From an uncultured bacterium (GTDB lineage Bacteria > Cyanobacteriota > Vampirovibrionia > Gastranaerophilales > Gastranaerophilaceae): a DNA stretch of 64,000 bases. Under the pieces are notes generated by a model. That model did not search any database and had not been told where the DNA came from. It was given only the letters and a program-made list of their open reading frames with translations. The stretch lies in contig CADBUY010000008.1 of NCBI GenBank assembly GCA_902797965.1, positions 62,001 to 126,000 on the forward strand, written 5' to 3'. Made by a program: the position numbers and the translations under genes. Positions 36,913-45,433 of the stretch are shown here, in pieces (positions within the stretch are counted from its first letter, which is position 1; each line of letters begins with the position of its first letter).

Positions 36913-36939
36913 TAAAGTTTTCAAAAAATATGCCGATAA
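36913..36939 (+). promoter_or_regulatory. Perfect sigma-28 (FliA/SigD) flagellar promoter
   Basis: TAAAGTTT at 36913-36920 and GCCGATAA at 36932-36939, separated by exactly 11 bases, match the late flagellar sigma-28 consensus without a mismatch. It points toward the small genes at 37042 and 37273, about 100 bp downstream, and therefore predicts late flagellar or chemotaxis expression for them. Confidence 0.85.
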
Positions 36940-37041
36940 CATATCTGTAAGCAAAAATAAATGAAATTTAATTGAACATAGTTGTTGTATAGGGAATCAT
37001 AGTTAAAACGTATTTTAGAATCACTTCAGAAGGAGTATGAC

Positions 37042-37224
37042 ATGGAACATTTAGATGAACATGAAATGATGGTTGAATATTCAGAGATGACATCATTTGA
37101 TTTTAACTCTGAAGAGTTCCAAAAAATCAAAAATGATTACGTTGAGTGTAAAAATTTTGTATCAAAATTAGCGTATACTTTAGTTCAATTTGTCAATAAA
37201 TTTAGCCCATTGGGTAGTTGTTAA
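37042..37224 (+). CDS. Small acidic protein in a sigma-28 operon
   Basis: A 60-residue acidic protein (MEHLDEHEMMVEYSEM...) with a predicted C-terminal helix and a final Gly-Ser-Cys. The ribosome site AGAAGGAG lies 7 bp before the ATG, so it is probably translated. I recognise no family. It is the first gene after the perfect sigma-28 promoter and is followed 48 bp later by another small gene, so a flagellar chaperone, anti-sigma or export substrate role is possible. Confidence 0.7.
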   Translation: MEHLDEHEMMVEYSEMTSFDFNSEEFQKIKNDYVECKNFVSKLAYTLVQFVNKFSPLGSC

Positions 37225-37272
37225 TACAACAAAGTATAAGTATTTAATCTAATAAAATTTGAGGGATATGTT

Positions 37273-37521
37273 ATGTCAAAACAAGATTTTAAAAATAATT
37301 GCTTTTCGCCAAACTGGCTTGAGGTAGACTTGAGTGAAGCTGCGGAAAGAACAGACCTATCAGTAAATAAGGAGGTACACCTAGAGAGCAAAAGACGTAA
37401 AGATTTAAAAACATTATTAAAAGAACTTGAAGAAATCAAGAAAAACGTTGAAAGAGCTGTTGAAAAGCAGCACCGCTTGGCAAATCTTATGGGATTTTAT
37501 ACCGGTGAATTTGCGCAATAA
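37273..37521 (+). CDS. Small helical protein in a sigma-28 operon
   Basis: An 82-residue protein. Residues 35-72 form a charged helix or coiled coil (RRKDLKTLLKELEEIKKNVE). RBS GAGG lies before the start, and a strong terminator follows 31 bp after the stop, so this is the end of the operon that starts at the sigma-28 promoter. No family recognised; size and helical content are compatible with a flagellar chaperone or a FlgM-type regulator, which I cannot confirm. Confidence 0.7.
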   Translation: MSKQDFKNNCFSPNWLEVDLSEAAERTDLSVNKEVHLESKRRKDLKTLLKELEEIKKNVERAVEKQHRLANLMGFYTGEFAQ

Positions 37522-37552
37522 CCGATAATTTGTCAGGTTGAAAATGTACTGA

Positions 37553-37587
37553 AGCAGGCAGAAGTTATGAGATTCTGCCTGCTTTTG
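37553..37587 (+). terminator. Terminator of the sigma-28 small-gene operon
   Basis: AGCAGGCAGAA and TTCTGCCTGCT form an 11-bp perfect stem with a 9-nt loop, followed by TTTTG. Confidence 0.88.
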
Positions 37588-37732
37588 TTATTTGAAAGCA
37601 ATATTATTTAAAAAATATCAAATGTATTTTTTAGAATTGTCCAACGTATACTAACGCTCTGTGTAAAATAACAGCAAGCAGGTTGAGTTTTTTAGCCCGA
37701 CCAAAAGTTTAAAAGTAACATTTAAGCAGTTA

Positions 37733-39991
37733 TTAATATTTGTATTCAGGTATTACAAACTCTTCATTATTTGCATCTTTTTCTACAAACTGAAGATAAT
37801 AATTCAACGCTGTTTCTTTAGAGTTTTCATAGAATTCATCACTAATTAACTTCTTATGTAAATCAGTTCTTTCGCCTGAGTAGTTACCCAAAATTTGTGA
37901 GAATTTTTGAATATTGTCTAAATCCTCACCGCCTGAATATGCTTTTGTCTTGGCATCTGTTCCAGAAGGTCTGATCTCAACGTATTTATCGGTAAACTTC
38001 AAATATGTTCCGTCACCTACAAATTTTACATCAGTTAGATTATCAAAATTTAATTCATCAAAAGCATCATTAAGAACATTTTTAACATCTGCAACTCCGC
38101 ATTTGCCCTCTCTGATAGCAATTGCAAGTGAAAGATAGAACAAGTCATTCTTTGTTCTTTGTTTTTCACCCTCTGTTTTAGCCAATTTAAGTTTTTCAAT
38201 ATCAGGCTCTGATTCGTTATAATATGCAATATCTTCTCTTACGTCAAATTTTGCGATAATATTATTTTCTTCAAAAATCTCTGTTAAGTATTCAGAAAGA
38301 GTTTTATTTTCTTCTTCCAGTTTTGCAGCAAGTGAAGAAGCTACAATAATAGCTTCCGTTGCACTCTTTTCTCTCATTGCAATTGCTTTTCTGCCTGATA
38401 ATGATTCAATTAAATCCTCAGAGCCCATAATCATACCGCCTGATTCTTCACCACCAAAAATCATTCTTGGTTGAACTCCAAGGTTTACAGAATTTCCGAA
38501 TACATCATCAACAACGACTTCTTTGTCAGGATTATTCTTAATTTGGAGTTCTACCTTCTTCATTATATTGGCAATTTCCTTAAAACCAACTGGCACGTTA
38601 ACTACTTTTATATCATTTACCGCAGCCCATTCATCCCATGATAAAGCAGACGCTGTAGTTTTAATCATAAATCTCGGATGATTTTTGAACTTTCCTTCAT
38701 GTTTAAGCTGTTTTGTTCTGTAGTTCATAAGCATCAAAAATGCCTGATTTGCAGTATATACAGTTAAAATTCTGTTTTCATCAAGTTCTATATAAGATAT
38801 ACCAAATTCATCCAACATCGGTTCGTTACCTGATGCTTCTATTTGACACACAGTCAGTCTGTCGTGATCAGGATCGGTTATAAGAACAATTGTTCCCAAT
38901 GGCATATCCTTTAAAACTTTTTCATAGTGCATACTTTCTATTACTGGAAAATATTTTTTCCCATCAGGTTGTTTTGCTAGAACAGTTGCATCAACGGAAT
39001 AATCATAGAAAGTTTTGTTTCCTTTAGGATCAGTATCATATTTACCGATAGAATGAAAGAATGGGTCTTCTTCAGTATTATTCCAAACGTATTTATCCTG
39101 AATACCGAGTTTTTCAAGCACTCTGCTCAAAGTTCTATAAGCACATCCGCCAACGGATTCAATAAATAATTTACCATCCATTTTCTTAACACCGTCAAGA
39201 TTTTGAGCAACACCTGATTTCAGATATTCTACATACAAATCAACTCCGTCATTGAGTTTTGACATAATACTTTCATCAATCAACGGGTCATTTTTTGGAG
39301 CAATTTTGATTTCATAAGAACCGTCACGTTCAACAATATCAAAAATTTCCTGAATTTTGTTTACAAATTCCAATGACTCTTCCGGTAAATATTGGCTTCC
39401 TTGAGAGTTTAAATCTTTTGTAGCCGTTTTAACAGAGATACCATGGCTTGAAGTTATGTATTCACCACCAACCAAGTCAAGCTTGAATGCCAAAAACGAA
39501 GCTAGCCATATAGGAATTGTTTTTCTTTCTTTTGGAGTTAATGTTCTTATTCCTTGAGCAGCTTGTATTCTTGCGATTGCATCAAGATACAATTCAGAAT
39601 TATACCTTACTTCCGAACCAACCAGTTTTCTTATTTCTTTACCTTCATATTTACTTTTTGCAACAAGAGCTTTTGCTAAAGTTGCAAGAACAATTCCGAC
39701 AAGATTTATTGGAAATCTTGTATCTTGAGGGAATAAAATATTTTGCGGACCTCTGATACCCGCTGTAGATACTTTAGCCTCTTTTGAATAATTTGCAAAC
39801 CATTCTTTTAAATTTAAGCCTTCGGGATTGCTTTCTGAATGAGGATACAGATGCTCTTTTTTTAGAGTAAAAGTAAAACCGTTTTCATTATCAAAATCCA
39901 TCAAATTCAAATTCTTAATATAATCAGGCGTTTTATCAAATACGCTTTTAAACAATGCTTTTTCTAATTCGCAGCCCGGCTCTCTTTTCAT
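37733..39991 (-). CDS. Large phosphoglucomutase/phosphomannomutase-family protein
   Basis: An alpha-D-phosphohexomutase superfamily enzyme, 752 residues, far longer than the usual 450-580. It has STAGIRGPQN (75-84), a phosphoserine-loop position TSSHG at 180-184, the magnesium loop DPDHDRL, the sugar loop GGEESGG and the phosphate loop RPSGTD near the C-terminus. The serine loop departs from the usual TASHNP (Gly replaces Asn-Pro), although S182 could still be the phosphoserine. It would interconvert hexose 1- and 6-phosphates for glycogen or surface sugars. The extra length lies in insertions through domains 1 to 3. The start is preceded by AAAGGAG. Confidence 0.85.
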   Translation of the reverse strand: MKREPGCELEKALFKSVFDKTPDYIKNLNLMDFDNENGFTFTLKKEHLYPHSESNPEGLNLKEWFANYSKEAKVSTAGIRGPQNILFPQDTRFPINLVGIVLATLAKALVAKSKYEGKEIRKLVGSEVRYNSELYLDAIARIQAAQGIRTLTPKERKTIPIWLASFLAFKLDLVGGEYITSSHGISVKTATKDLNSQGSQYLPEESLEFVNKIQEIFDIVERDGSYEIKIAPKNDPLIDESIMSKLNDGVDLYVEYLKSGVAQNLDGVKKMDGKLFIESVGGCAYRTLSRVLEKLGIQDKYVWNNTEEDPFFHSIGKYDTDPKGNKTFYDYSVDATVLAKQPDGKKYFPVIESMHYEKVLKDMPLGTIVLITDPDHDRLTVCQIEASGNEPMLDEFGISYIELDENRILTVYTANQAFLMLMNYRTKQLKHEGKFKNHPRFMIKTTASALSWDEWAAVNDIKVVNVPVGFKEIANIMKKVELQIKNNPDKEVVVDDVFGNSVNLGVQPRMIFGGEESGGMIMGSEDLIESLSGRKAIAMREKSATEAIIVASSLAAKLEEENKTLSEYLTEIFEENNIIAKFDVREDIAYYNESEPDIEKLKLAKTEGEKQRTKNDLFYLSLAIAIREGKCGVADVKNVLNDAFDELNFDNLTDVKFVGDGTYLKFTDKYVEIRPSGTDAKTKAYSGGEDLDNIQKFSQILGNYSGERTDLHKKLISDEFYENSKETALNYYLQFVEKDANNEEFVIPEYKY

Positions 39992-40116
39992 TTCAAATCT
40001 CCTTTAAGTCTTTGGTTTATTATACCATAAAATTACCGTTCAGTCGTTTTATGATACTGATAAAAACATATAACTAAAGTTTAGTGCATTTAAAGAAGCT
40101 GTTTTGCGTGTTATTA

Positions 40117-40320
40117 CTACTGGACAATTCTTTCAGTTATTAAATTCTCCTTAAAAAACAAAATTCCAAAAATAAAAATTATAAATAATCTGCTTTCTTT
40201 TGGTGTTAAAGTTCTGGTAAAATCAGTTATACTTAAACAAGAACCGGTGGTTTGTTTATCTAATACAAAAACGTCTGGTGATTCAATGTAATTTTTTATT
40301 ACAGGACTTGGATTTTGCAT
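40117..40320 (-). CDS. Possible small membrane-anchored protein
   Basis: A 67-residue frame whose C-terminal part is hydrophobic (LFIIFIFGILFFKENLI), so it could be a single-pass membrane peptide. It has no convincing ribosome site and no known family. It fills the gap between the phosphohexomutase and the divergent transglycosylase gene, where otherwise nothing is seen. Kept at low confidence. Confidence 0.3.
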   Translation of the reverse strand: MQNPSPVIKNYIESPDVFVLDKQTTGSCLSITDFTRTLTPKESRLFIIFIFGILFFKENLITERIVQ

Positions 40321-40406
40321 AGTTCTATATTAGAATAGTATTATTGGGGATTTATCCGACAAACGTAAAATCCGTTCGGGTAGTTATAATTTCGGGATTA
40401 AGATTA

Positions 40407-42371
40407 ATGAGAAGAAGAAATAAGTTCGATTTATATATAGTAATAATATTGGCAATAATAACGTTCGGATATTTAATATACAGCCACACATCTGCCGGAA
40501 CAAGAGGAATAGAACACTATGCCTCTGCACTAAAATCATATAAAGAAAATAATTACGAAAAAGCTTTTGTCGATTTCGGAAAAGTTCCTCATAATTCAAA
40601 TCTGAAACACGCAGCCTTGTTTCGACAGGCAAGATGCGCAACAGCTTTGGATAAAAAAGATTTAGCCATAAAAAAATATAAAAAAGTCGTTCACTCTAAC
40701 TCGAAAACATCAATTGTTCCGATTAGCCAATATAATATGGCTATTCTGATGTATGAATCAAAAAATAAAAGTGCAAAAAGATATTTTAAACGCTTAATAA
40801 AAAATTATCCGTCAAGTGACTATGCAATTGCTTCAAATTATTATCTCGGAATGATTGAAGTTGAAAACATGCCGGAATCACCCAAAAGACAGGAAAAAGT
40901 TAAAAATAAAGCCTTGCTGTATTTCAAAAAATACATAGAAAAAGCTCCTGACGGCAGATTTACAATAAATGCAATCAACGAAATTAAAAAATTAAATATG
41001 CCGCTTTCAAATTATGATAATTTACTGATAGCAAAAGGATATTATGCAAACGGGGAATATGATAACGCAAAAGAATATTTGCATAAAACAACGCTTTCAG
41101 AAAGCTGGTCAGACTTTGCAAAAAATGAATTTAAACTCGGCAACAGAGAAAAAGGAAAAGAATATCTTACAAAAGGATTAAAAGAATTTGCCGATTCTAC
41201 CGAGCCCAATGATATTTATGAGGCAATTGATTCATTCATTAAGTCTGTACCATCTGCAAGAAAAAACAGCATTAAAGAACTTGCTGCTATGAATTTGAAG
41301 TCAACAGGTGCGGATTATGTAGATTACCTTAACTGTAATGAAGTTATTGAGGGAAAAGCAAAAGAAGCATGTTACAGAACTCTCTATGAAAAATATCCTA
41401 ACGGACAATTTTCAGCAGATTCTTTATACAATTTGTTTTTAAGCAAATACCTACAGAAAAAGTTTTATGATGCACAAAGGCTTGGAATTTTACACATGAA
41501 AAAATTCCCGACTGCAAAATCTGCTCCTGCCGTTACATACTATATGGCGAAAATATCGAGCAAACTCAAGCATTACGAAAGTGCTAATAATTACTTTAAA
41601 CAGGTTTTATTCAAATACCCTGATTCATATTATGCATTTAGAGCAAATTATAATTTATACAAAGATGATGGATTCTTACCATTCCTTGAACTATCAGAAA
41701 AACCGGTTGTATTTCCATATAGAAAATCGCTGGATAATAACTTAGTAATAAACATTGCCCTTCTTAAAGACTACGATTTAGTCGAAGAATTGTGCAAAAA
41801 AGATAAGTTTATACAAAGCTGGCTTGCTTACGAAAAGGGCGATTATACTGTTTCAGCAGTCTTAGCCCGTAGCGCTATGGAAGAAATGGAAACAAAGCCT
41901 CCTTATGATGATTTAAGATGGAGACTCGTTTATCCCCTGCATTACTATGATGTAGTAAAAAAAGTTAAAGGAAGCAATAATCCTATTATTCTTGAAGCTA
42001 TTATTAAAGAAGAAAGCCACTTTAATAAAAATGCCAAGAGCTATGTCGGCGCAATCGGCTTAATGCAGCTTATGCCTGCAACGTATTCGGAAGTAATAAA
42101 ATCACATAACATTCCGTCAACTCTTGACCCATCTGTTGCAAACATTTTAGCCGGCAGCTACTATTATGCGGGACTCAAAAAATCTCTTGTTAACAGGGAT
42201 TTGTATGCCATATCGGCATACAACGGCGGAATTGGTTCAGTTACAAGCTGGTTTACAAAACTTATTTATAACGATACGGATGAATTTGTGGAACAAATTC
42301 CTTACCCTGAAACGAAAAACTATGTAAAAAAAGTTTTAAGAACATATTGGATGTACGGGAAAATATACTAA
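40407..42371 (+). CDS. Lytic transglycosylase with TPR-like repeats (Slt70-like)
   Basis: A 654-residue envelope enzyme that cleaves peptidoglycan glycan strands. An N-terminal membrane anchor (about 8-26: LYIVIILAIITFGYLIYS) leads into a long helical solenoid with several TPR-like repeats. The C-terminal SLT domain has the catalytic glutamate in EESHFN, then GAIGLMQLMPAT and AISAYNGG. The start at 40407 (MRRRNKF) is preferred because it places positive charges before the helix; an upstream in-frame ATG would add 21 unconserved residues. It probably acts in cell-wall turnover or in making room for pili or flagella. Confidence 0.88.
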   Translation: MRRRNKFDLYIVIILAIITFGYLIYSHTSAGTRGIEHYASALKSYKENNYEKAFVDFGKVPHNSNLKHAALFRQARCATALDKKDLAIKKYKKVVHSNSKTSIVPISQYNMAILMYESKNKSAKRYFKRLIKNYPSSDYAIASNYYLGMIEVENMPESPKRQEKVKNKALLYFKKYIEKAPDGRFTINAINEIKKLNMPLSNYDNLLIAKGYYANGEYDNAKEYLHKTTLSESWSDFAKNEFKLGNREKGKEYLTKGLKEFADSTEPNDIYEAIDSFIKSVPSARKNSIKELAAMNLKSTGADYVDYLNCNEVIEGKAKEACYRTLYEKYPNGQFSADSLYNLFLSKYLQKKFYDAQRLGILHMKKFPTAKSAPAVTYYMAKISSKLKHYESANNYFKQVLFKYPDSYYAFRANYNLYKDDGFLPFLELSEKPVVFPYRKSLDNNLVINIALLKDYDLVEELCKKDKFIQSWLAYEKGDYTVSAVLARSAMEEMETKPPYDDLRWRLVYPLHYYDVVKKVKGSNNPIILEAIIKEESHFNKNAKSYVGAIGLMQLMPATYSEVIKSHNIPSTLDPSVANILAGSYYYAGLKKSLVNRDLYAISAYNGGIGSVTSWFTKLIYNDTDEFVEQIPYPETKNYVKKVLRTYWMYGKIY

Positions 42372-42376
42372 TTGTT

Positions 42377-43321
42377 TTATTTAACAGTTTTTAAAATATA
42401 TCTTACACAATCCTTTGAATTATGGCTTTCGTGTGCAATTCTGTAGCAGTTTTCAGTAACTGTATTATATGCATCCTTGTCATCAAGATAATTTTCAACT
42501 TTGAATAACAAATCGGTCATATCCTCGTAAAATGGCATATAACCGTCAAATAGAGCAAGTTCATCCCTGTAATCAGTTAACATCAAACGCTTGCACGCCG
42601 CTGTTTGGAATGTTCTGTAATTAAGCGAAGTTAAGCCCTGTGAGTGCATATTAATCACAATTTTAGAATTATTGATTGCTCTTGACATATCAGGCTCATT
42701 ATCAATAAAACCCTGATAACATAAATCAATTATCTCAGGGTACATAGAACGTGACCTTGCATCTTTATAATGTCTGTCAATAGCATACCATGCAACCTTT
42801 AATTCAGGCATTTTTAAAACGAGTTCTTCGAAAGTACCAAGCCTGTAATCCGTATCCAATCTGCCTGCAAACATAATATCAAATTCCGGTTCTACACCAA
42901 AATCCTTGTAAATATCGCAGTTAACAAAGTGAGGCAGATAAAAAATATTCTTAAAATTTTCGTATTCGGTTAACTGTCTGTCCCAATAGAATGTATAATT
43001 ATCGCTATCCTCAAGATATGGTAAATACTCCTCCCAATAAGGACCTGAAGTTTTACTTCTTATATCATCAGAAAAATAATTAATGGAAGGGATTTCTAAT
43101 TTATTATCAATTTTAATTTTCAATCCTGAAAAGTCGTAACCAGCAATATAATCAAACTTTTTCTCTAAAACCTGCTGCAAATTATTTTCAAAGAGTTCAT
43201 CATAAACGGTAACATCACAATCGTTTTGTTCCAAACCGGCTATTAAACTTGAAGTTGTAAGCCGTCCTCCAATACTTTCAGGCAATATTGCTAAAACTCT
43301 TCTTCTCTTTTTTCGTCCCAT
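42377..43321 (-). CDS. CgeB-like glycosyltransferase
   Basis: A 314-residue GT-B-type protein. The C-terminal half has the pattern of the CgeB/Glyco_trans_1_2 group: DIMFAGRLD, INMHSQGLTSLNYRTFQTAA and then a TDYRDEL loop. The N-terminal ILPESIGGRLTTSSLIAGL is the usual first Rossmann strand and loop. It probably glycosylates a surface polymer or protein, flagellin being one option in a flagellated cell. Donor and acceptor are unknown. It converges on the transglycosylase gene with only 5 bp between stops. Confidence 0.75.
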   Translation of the reverse strand: MGRKKRRRVLAILPESIGGRLTTSSLIAGLEQNDCDVTVYDELFENNLQQVLEKKFDYIAGYDFSGLKIKIDNKLEIPSINYFSDDIRSKTSGPYWEEYLPYLEDSDNYTFYWDRQLTEYENFKNIFYLPHFVNCDIYKDFGVEPEFDIMFAGRLDTDYRLGTFEELVLKMPELKVAWYAIDRHYKDARSRSMYPEIIDLCYQGFIDNEPDMSRAINNSKIVINMHSQGLTSLNYRTFQTAACKRLMLTDYRDELALFDGYMPFYEDMTDLLFKVENYLDDKDAYNTVTENCYRIAHESHNSKDCVRYILKTVK

Positions 43322-43402
43322 CTTATGTATGATTTTAACATTTTTTATTTATGATTACAACTTTGTGTTATACTTAGAGGGTAAATGTATTAAAACAAGA
43401 AT

Positions 43403-43478
43403 GCGTTTGTAGCTCAGTAGGATAGAGCGGCGGTTTCCTAAACCGCGTCTGCCGTGGGTTCGACTCCCACCAAGCGCA
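43403..43478 (+). tRNA. tRNA-Arg (anticodon CCT)
   Basis: All four arms fold: acceptor GCGTTTG/CAAGCGC with one G-T pair, D-arm AGCTCAGTAGGATAGAGC, anticodon loop TTCCTAA giving CCT, and T-arm GTGGG-TTCGACT-CCCAC. CCA is not encoded. Decodes AGG. A 16-nt inverted copy of its T-arm lies 24 bp downstream. Confidence 0.95.
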
Positions 43479-43501
43479 TTTTTTGTTGTTTATTTTTTTT
43501 A

Positions 43502-43517
43502 GGGAGTCGAACCCACG
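43502..43517 (-). repeat. Inverted partial copy of tRNA-Arg(CCT) T-arm
   Basis: GGGAGTCGAACCCACG is the exact reverse complement of 16 nt of the T-arm of the tRNA gene just upstream. The T-rich gap between them means a transcript could form a 16-bp hairpin that competes with the tRNA T-arm. Confidence 0.75.
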
Positions 43518-43564
43518 GGTTATTACTACTACCTTTTTTCAGTACTTTTGCTCGGAAGTATTTC

Positions 43565-43605
43565 ATGTCATTACGAGGGTGAAAGCCCGAAGCAATCCAG
43601 CTTTT
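43565..43605. repeat. Interspersed repeat, GTCATT-CGAG/GAAGCAATC type
   Basis: GTCATTACGAGGGTGAAAGC and then CCGAAGCAATCCAGC match, from memory, a short repeat found in intergenic DNA of many unrelated bacteria. It is non-coding here; an open frame across it starting at 43548 has no coding character. Confidence 0.5.
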
Positions 43606-43701
43606 GCCGATTTAATAAGGTCGGAAGTTGGTTGAGTAAAAATGTCCGAAATGTCCGGTTTATTGCACTTATTGTCCCAATAATTGCACTCAAAAGTTAT
43701 T

Positions 43702-44243
43702 GTTGGGCAAGTATGCCCAACCTACAGACTACCTTTTAACAGGACATTTGGTCAAATGTATTTTTTTGTCCGTTTTGACGATAACAAACTGTATTTTATT
43801 GAGTAGTTTGGTCGGAAGAAAACAAATGTAGGTTGGGGTTTCTACCCCAACACCACTAAATTGTAGCGGTCGGAACATGATTGATGATTTAAATTCCAAA
43901 CTACTCCAAAAGTGACTTTTCTTGCACTTTTTTACTCATTTTTTGCACTATTCTTGCACCCTATTGCACAAAATTGCACCCAAAAGTTATTGTTGGGTTG
44001 AAAACCCAACCTACAAACTAACTAATCCACCATCATCATTTTGAGGTCGGTTTTACCAAACCGACAATAACTGCTGTGTGTAGGGTGCAATTTTTTGCAC
44101 CAAAATAATTATCAAAATCTTTGTTCTTTCTTCTCAAACTGACTGTTATTTTGCAAATAGGTGTATTTTTTTGAGTAGTTTGATTATTTCGGCAAAGTCA
44201 CTTTTGAAAAATTTAAGTTATTGACGGGTTAAAACCCGTCCTA
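43702..44243. repeat. Cluster of five REP-like palindromes
   Basis: Non-coding region with five hairpins: 43702-43726 (GTTGGGCA/TGCCCAAC), 43827-43851 (inverted; GTTGGGG/CCCCAAC), 43992-44015 (GTTGGGTT/AACCCAAC), 44046-44065 (inverted; GTCGGTTT/AAACCGAC) and 44223-44243 (GACGGGTT/AACCCGTC). Most have GTTATTG before the stem and CCTACA or CCTA after it, so the flanks are conserved while the stem sequence changes with compensation. This is the behaviour of REP/BIME elements mobilised by a RAYT transposase. No transposase is in the window. I see no gene anywhere between 43479 and 44418. Confidence 0.65.
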
Positions 44244-44381
44244 TTTACTTTTGAGATAATTTGAAGGGGTAAATAATTTTTATTTCATACCTTAAAAAAT
44301 CGCTAAAACTTGCTAAATTTGGCACTTATGCCGATTAAAAATATTTACCCCAACTAACCCAATGTCCTGTTAAAATTTATC

Positions 44382-44410
44382 AAAAAAAAAAGACCCATAA
44401 AGGTCTTCTT
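44382..44410 (-). terminator. Terminator of tRNA-Gly
   Basis: On the minus strand AAGACC-TTTATG-GGTCTT is followed by a run of at least eight T, directly downstream of the tRNA-Gly gene. Confidence 0.85.
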
Positions 44411-44418
44411 TAAAATGG

Positions 44419-44491
44419 AGCGGACGACGAGACTCGAACTCGCGACAGTCTGCTTGGAAGGCAGATACTCTACCAACTGAGCTACGTCCGC
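44419..44491 (-). tRNA. tRNA-Gly (anticodon TCC)
   Basis: Acceptor GCGGACG/CGTCCGC, D-arm AGCTCAGTTGGTAGAGT, anticodon loop CTTCCAA giving TCC, and T-arm GCGAG-TTCGAGT-CTCGT. CCA is encoded just after the discriminator base (44416-44418). Its 5-prime end is the first member of a 100-bp repeat array. Confidence 0.95.
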
Positions 44492-44693
44492 TTAGATTAT
44501 TATTTAGTTTTCAATGGCTTCACTCAGTTGGTAGAGTACATCTTATATACGCTACACTCTCGTTTCGCTTTAGCAACTGAGCTACGTCCGCTTAGATTAT
44601 TATTCAATTTTCAATGACTATACTCAGCTGGTAGAGTACATCTTATATATGCTCCACTATCGTTCCGCTGTGGCAACTGAGCTACGTCCGCTT
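44474..44693. repeat. tRNA-Gly-derived tandem repeat, 100-bp period
   Basis: The first 18-20 nt of the tRNA (reading CAACTGAGCTACGTCCGC on the plus strand) recur at 44474, 44574 and 44674, exactly 100 bp apart. Each full unit also carries the AT-rich tRNA leader (TTAGATTATTATT) and an inverted copy of the D-arm (CTCAGTTGGTAGAGTACATC on the plus strand). Each unit can thus fold into a hairpin (CTCAGTTG with CAACTGAG). The anticodon and T-arm are absent from the copies, so they are not functional tRNAs. Same architecture as the array at 53221-53456. Confidence 0.85.
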
Positions 44694-44777
44694 GCATATT
44701 TACTCTAACCCAAACAAAAAATTTTTTCAAGTTATATTAAATAATAAAAAGTTTCGCAATAATAATTTTTGTAATTT

Positions 44778-45419
44778 TTATTCTTGTGGAATTGATGTTT
44801 CAGCACCTTCTAGAGCAGGAACTACTTCATCTTCTGATTGTTCAGGAGCAGTGTGTGCATAAAGTCTTACGCTCATAGATGTTAATAATATTTTCTTGTC
44901 TTTTGGATAAGGGTATACATCAATACTATTAATTTTGATATAGTATGGGTATTGGTATATGTCCTGTATAAGCTTACCAAGATTTACATAATTAGAAACA
45001 AGTTTTAAGTTTACATCACATACAAAATATGTTTCCCCTTGTGCTACAAATTCATCTCCGTCCGGATTATATTTGTAATCAATTGAATCAATTTTTATTG
45101 AGTTAGAATGAACCATTTCAATCAGGTCACTGTATAAAGTGAAGAACAATGTGTCATCGCCTAAATTGTTTTCCACTGGAGAATATATCTTTTTTTGTGA
45201 AGTCAATACAGATTCTTTCAACTTAGCAAGTTTCTTTTGAATATTATTCATTGCAGTTCGCTTTGTTTCCAATGTTTGTGAAATTTGTTCTTCTTGGCTT
45301 TTAAGTTCCAGATATGATTGCACCATTGGTCTTATAAATAACATTATAGAAATAAATGTTATTGCAAAAATTGCTCCTATAAATATTATTAATCCAATAT
45401 ATTTTTTATATTTATCCAT
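44778..45419 (-). CDS. pilO: Type IV pilus assembly protein PilO-like
   Basis: A 213-residue inner-membrane protein of the pilus alignment complex. A short cytoplasmic tail precedes a membrane helix (about 9-31, IGLIIFIGAIFAITFISIML). A coiled coil (35-75) follows, then a ferredoxin-like periplasmic domain ending in VDVYPYP-type strands. An acidic tail ends the protein. It lies 14 bp after the pilM-pilN fusion, the usual order. It supports a pilus or type II secretion-like machine, though no pilin, pilB or pilQ is seen here. Confidence 0.8.
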   Translation of the reverse strand: MDKYKKYIGLIIFIGAIFAITFISIMLFIRPMVQSYLELKSQEEQISQTLETKRTAMNNIQKKLAKLKESVLTSQKKIYSPVENNLGDDTLFFTLYSDLIEMVHSNSIKIDSIDYKYNPDGDEFVAQGETYFVCDVNLKLVSNYVNLGKLIQDIYQYPYYIKINSIDVYPYPKDKKILLTSMSVRLYAHTAPEQSEDEVVPALEGAETSIPQE

Positions 45420-45433
45420 TCCAATCTGCCTTT

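Noticed and set aside
43548..43739. 63-codon open frame
   Set aside because: It spans an interspersed repeat and a REP palindrome and has no ribosome site.
44474..44693. CRISPR array
   Set aside because: Only three copies, whole units repeat rather than repeat-spacer, the repeated part is tRNA, and no cas gene is present.
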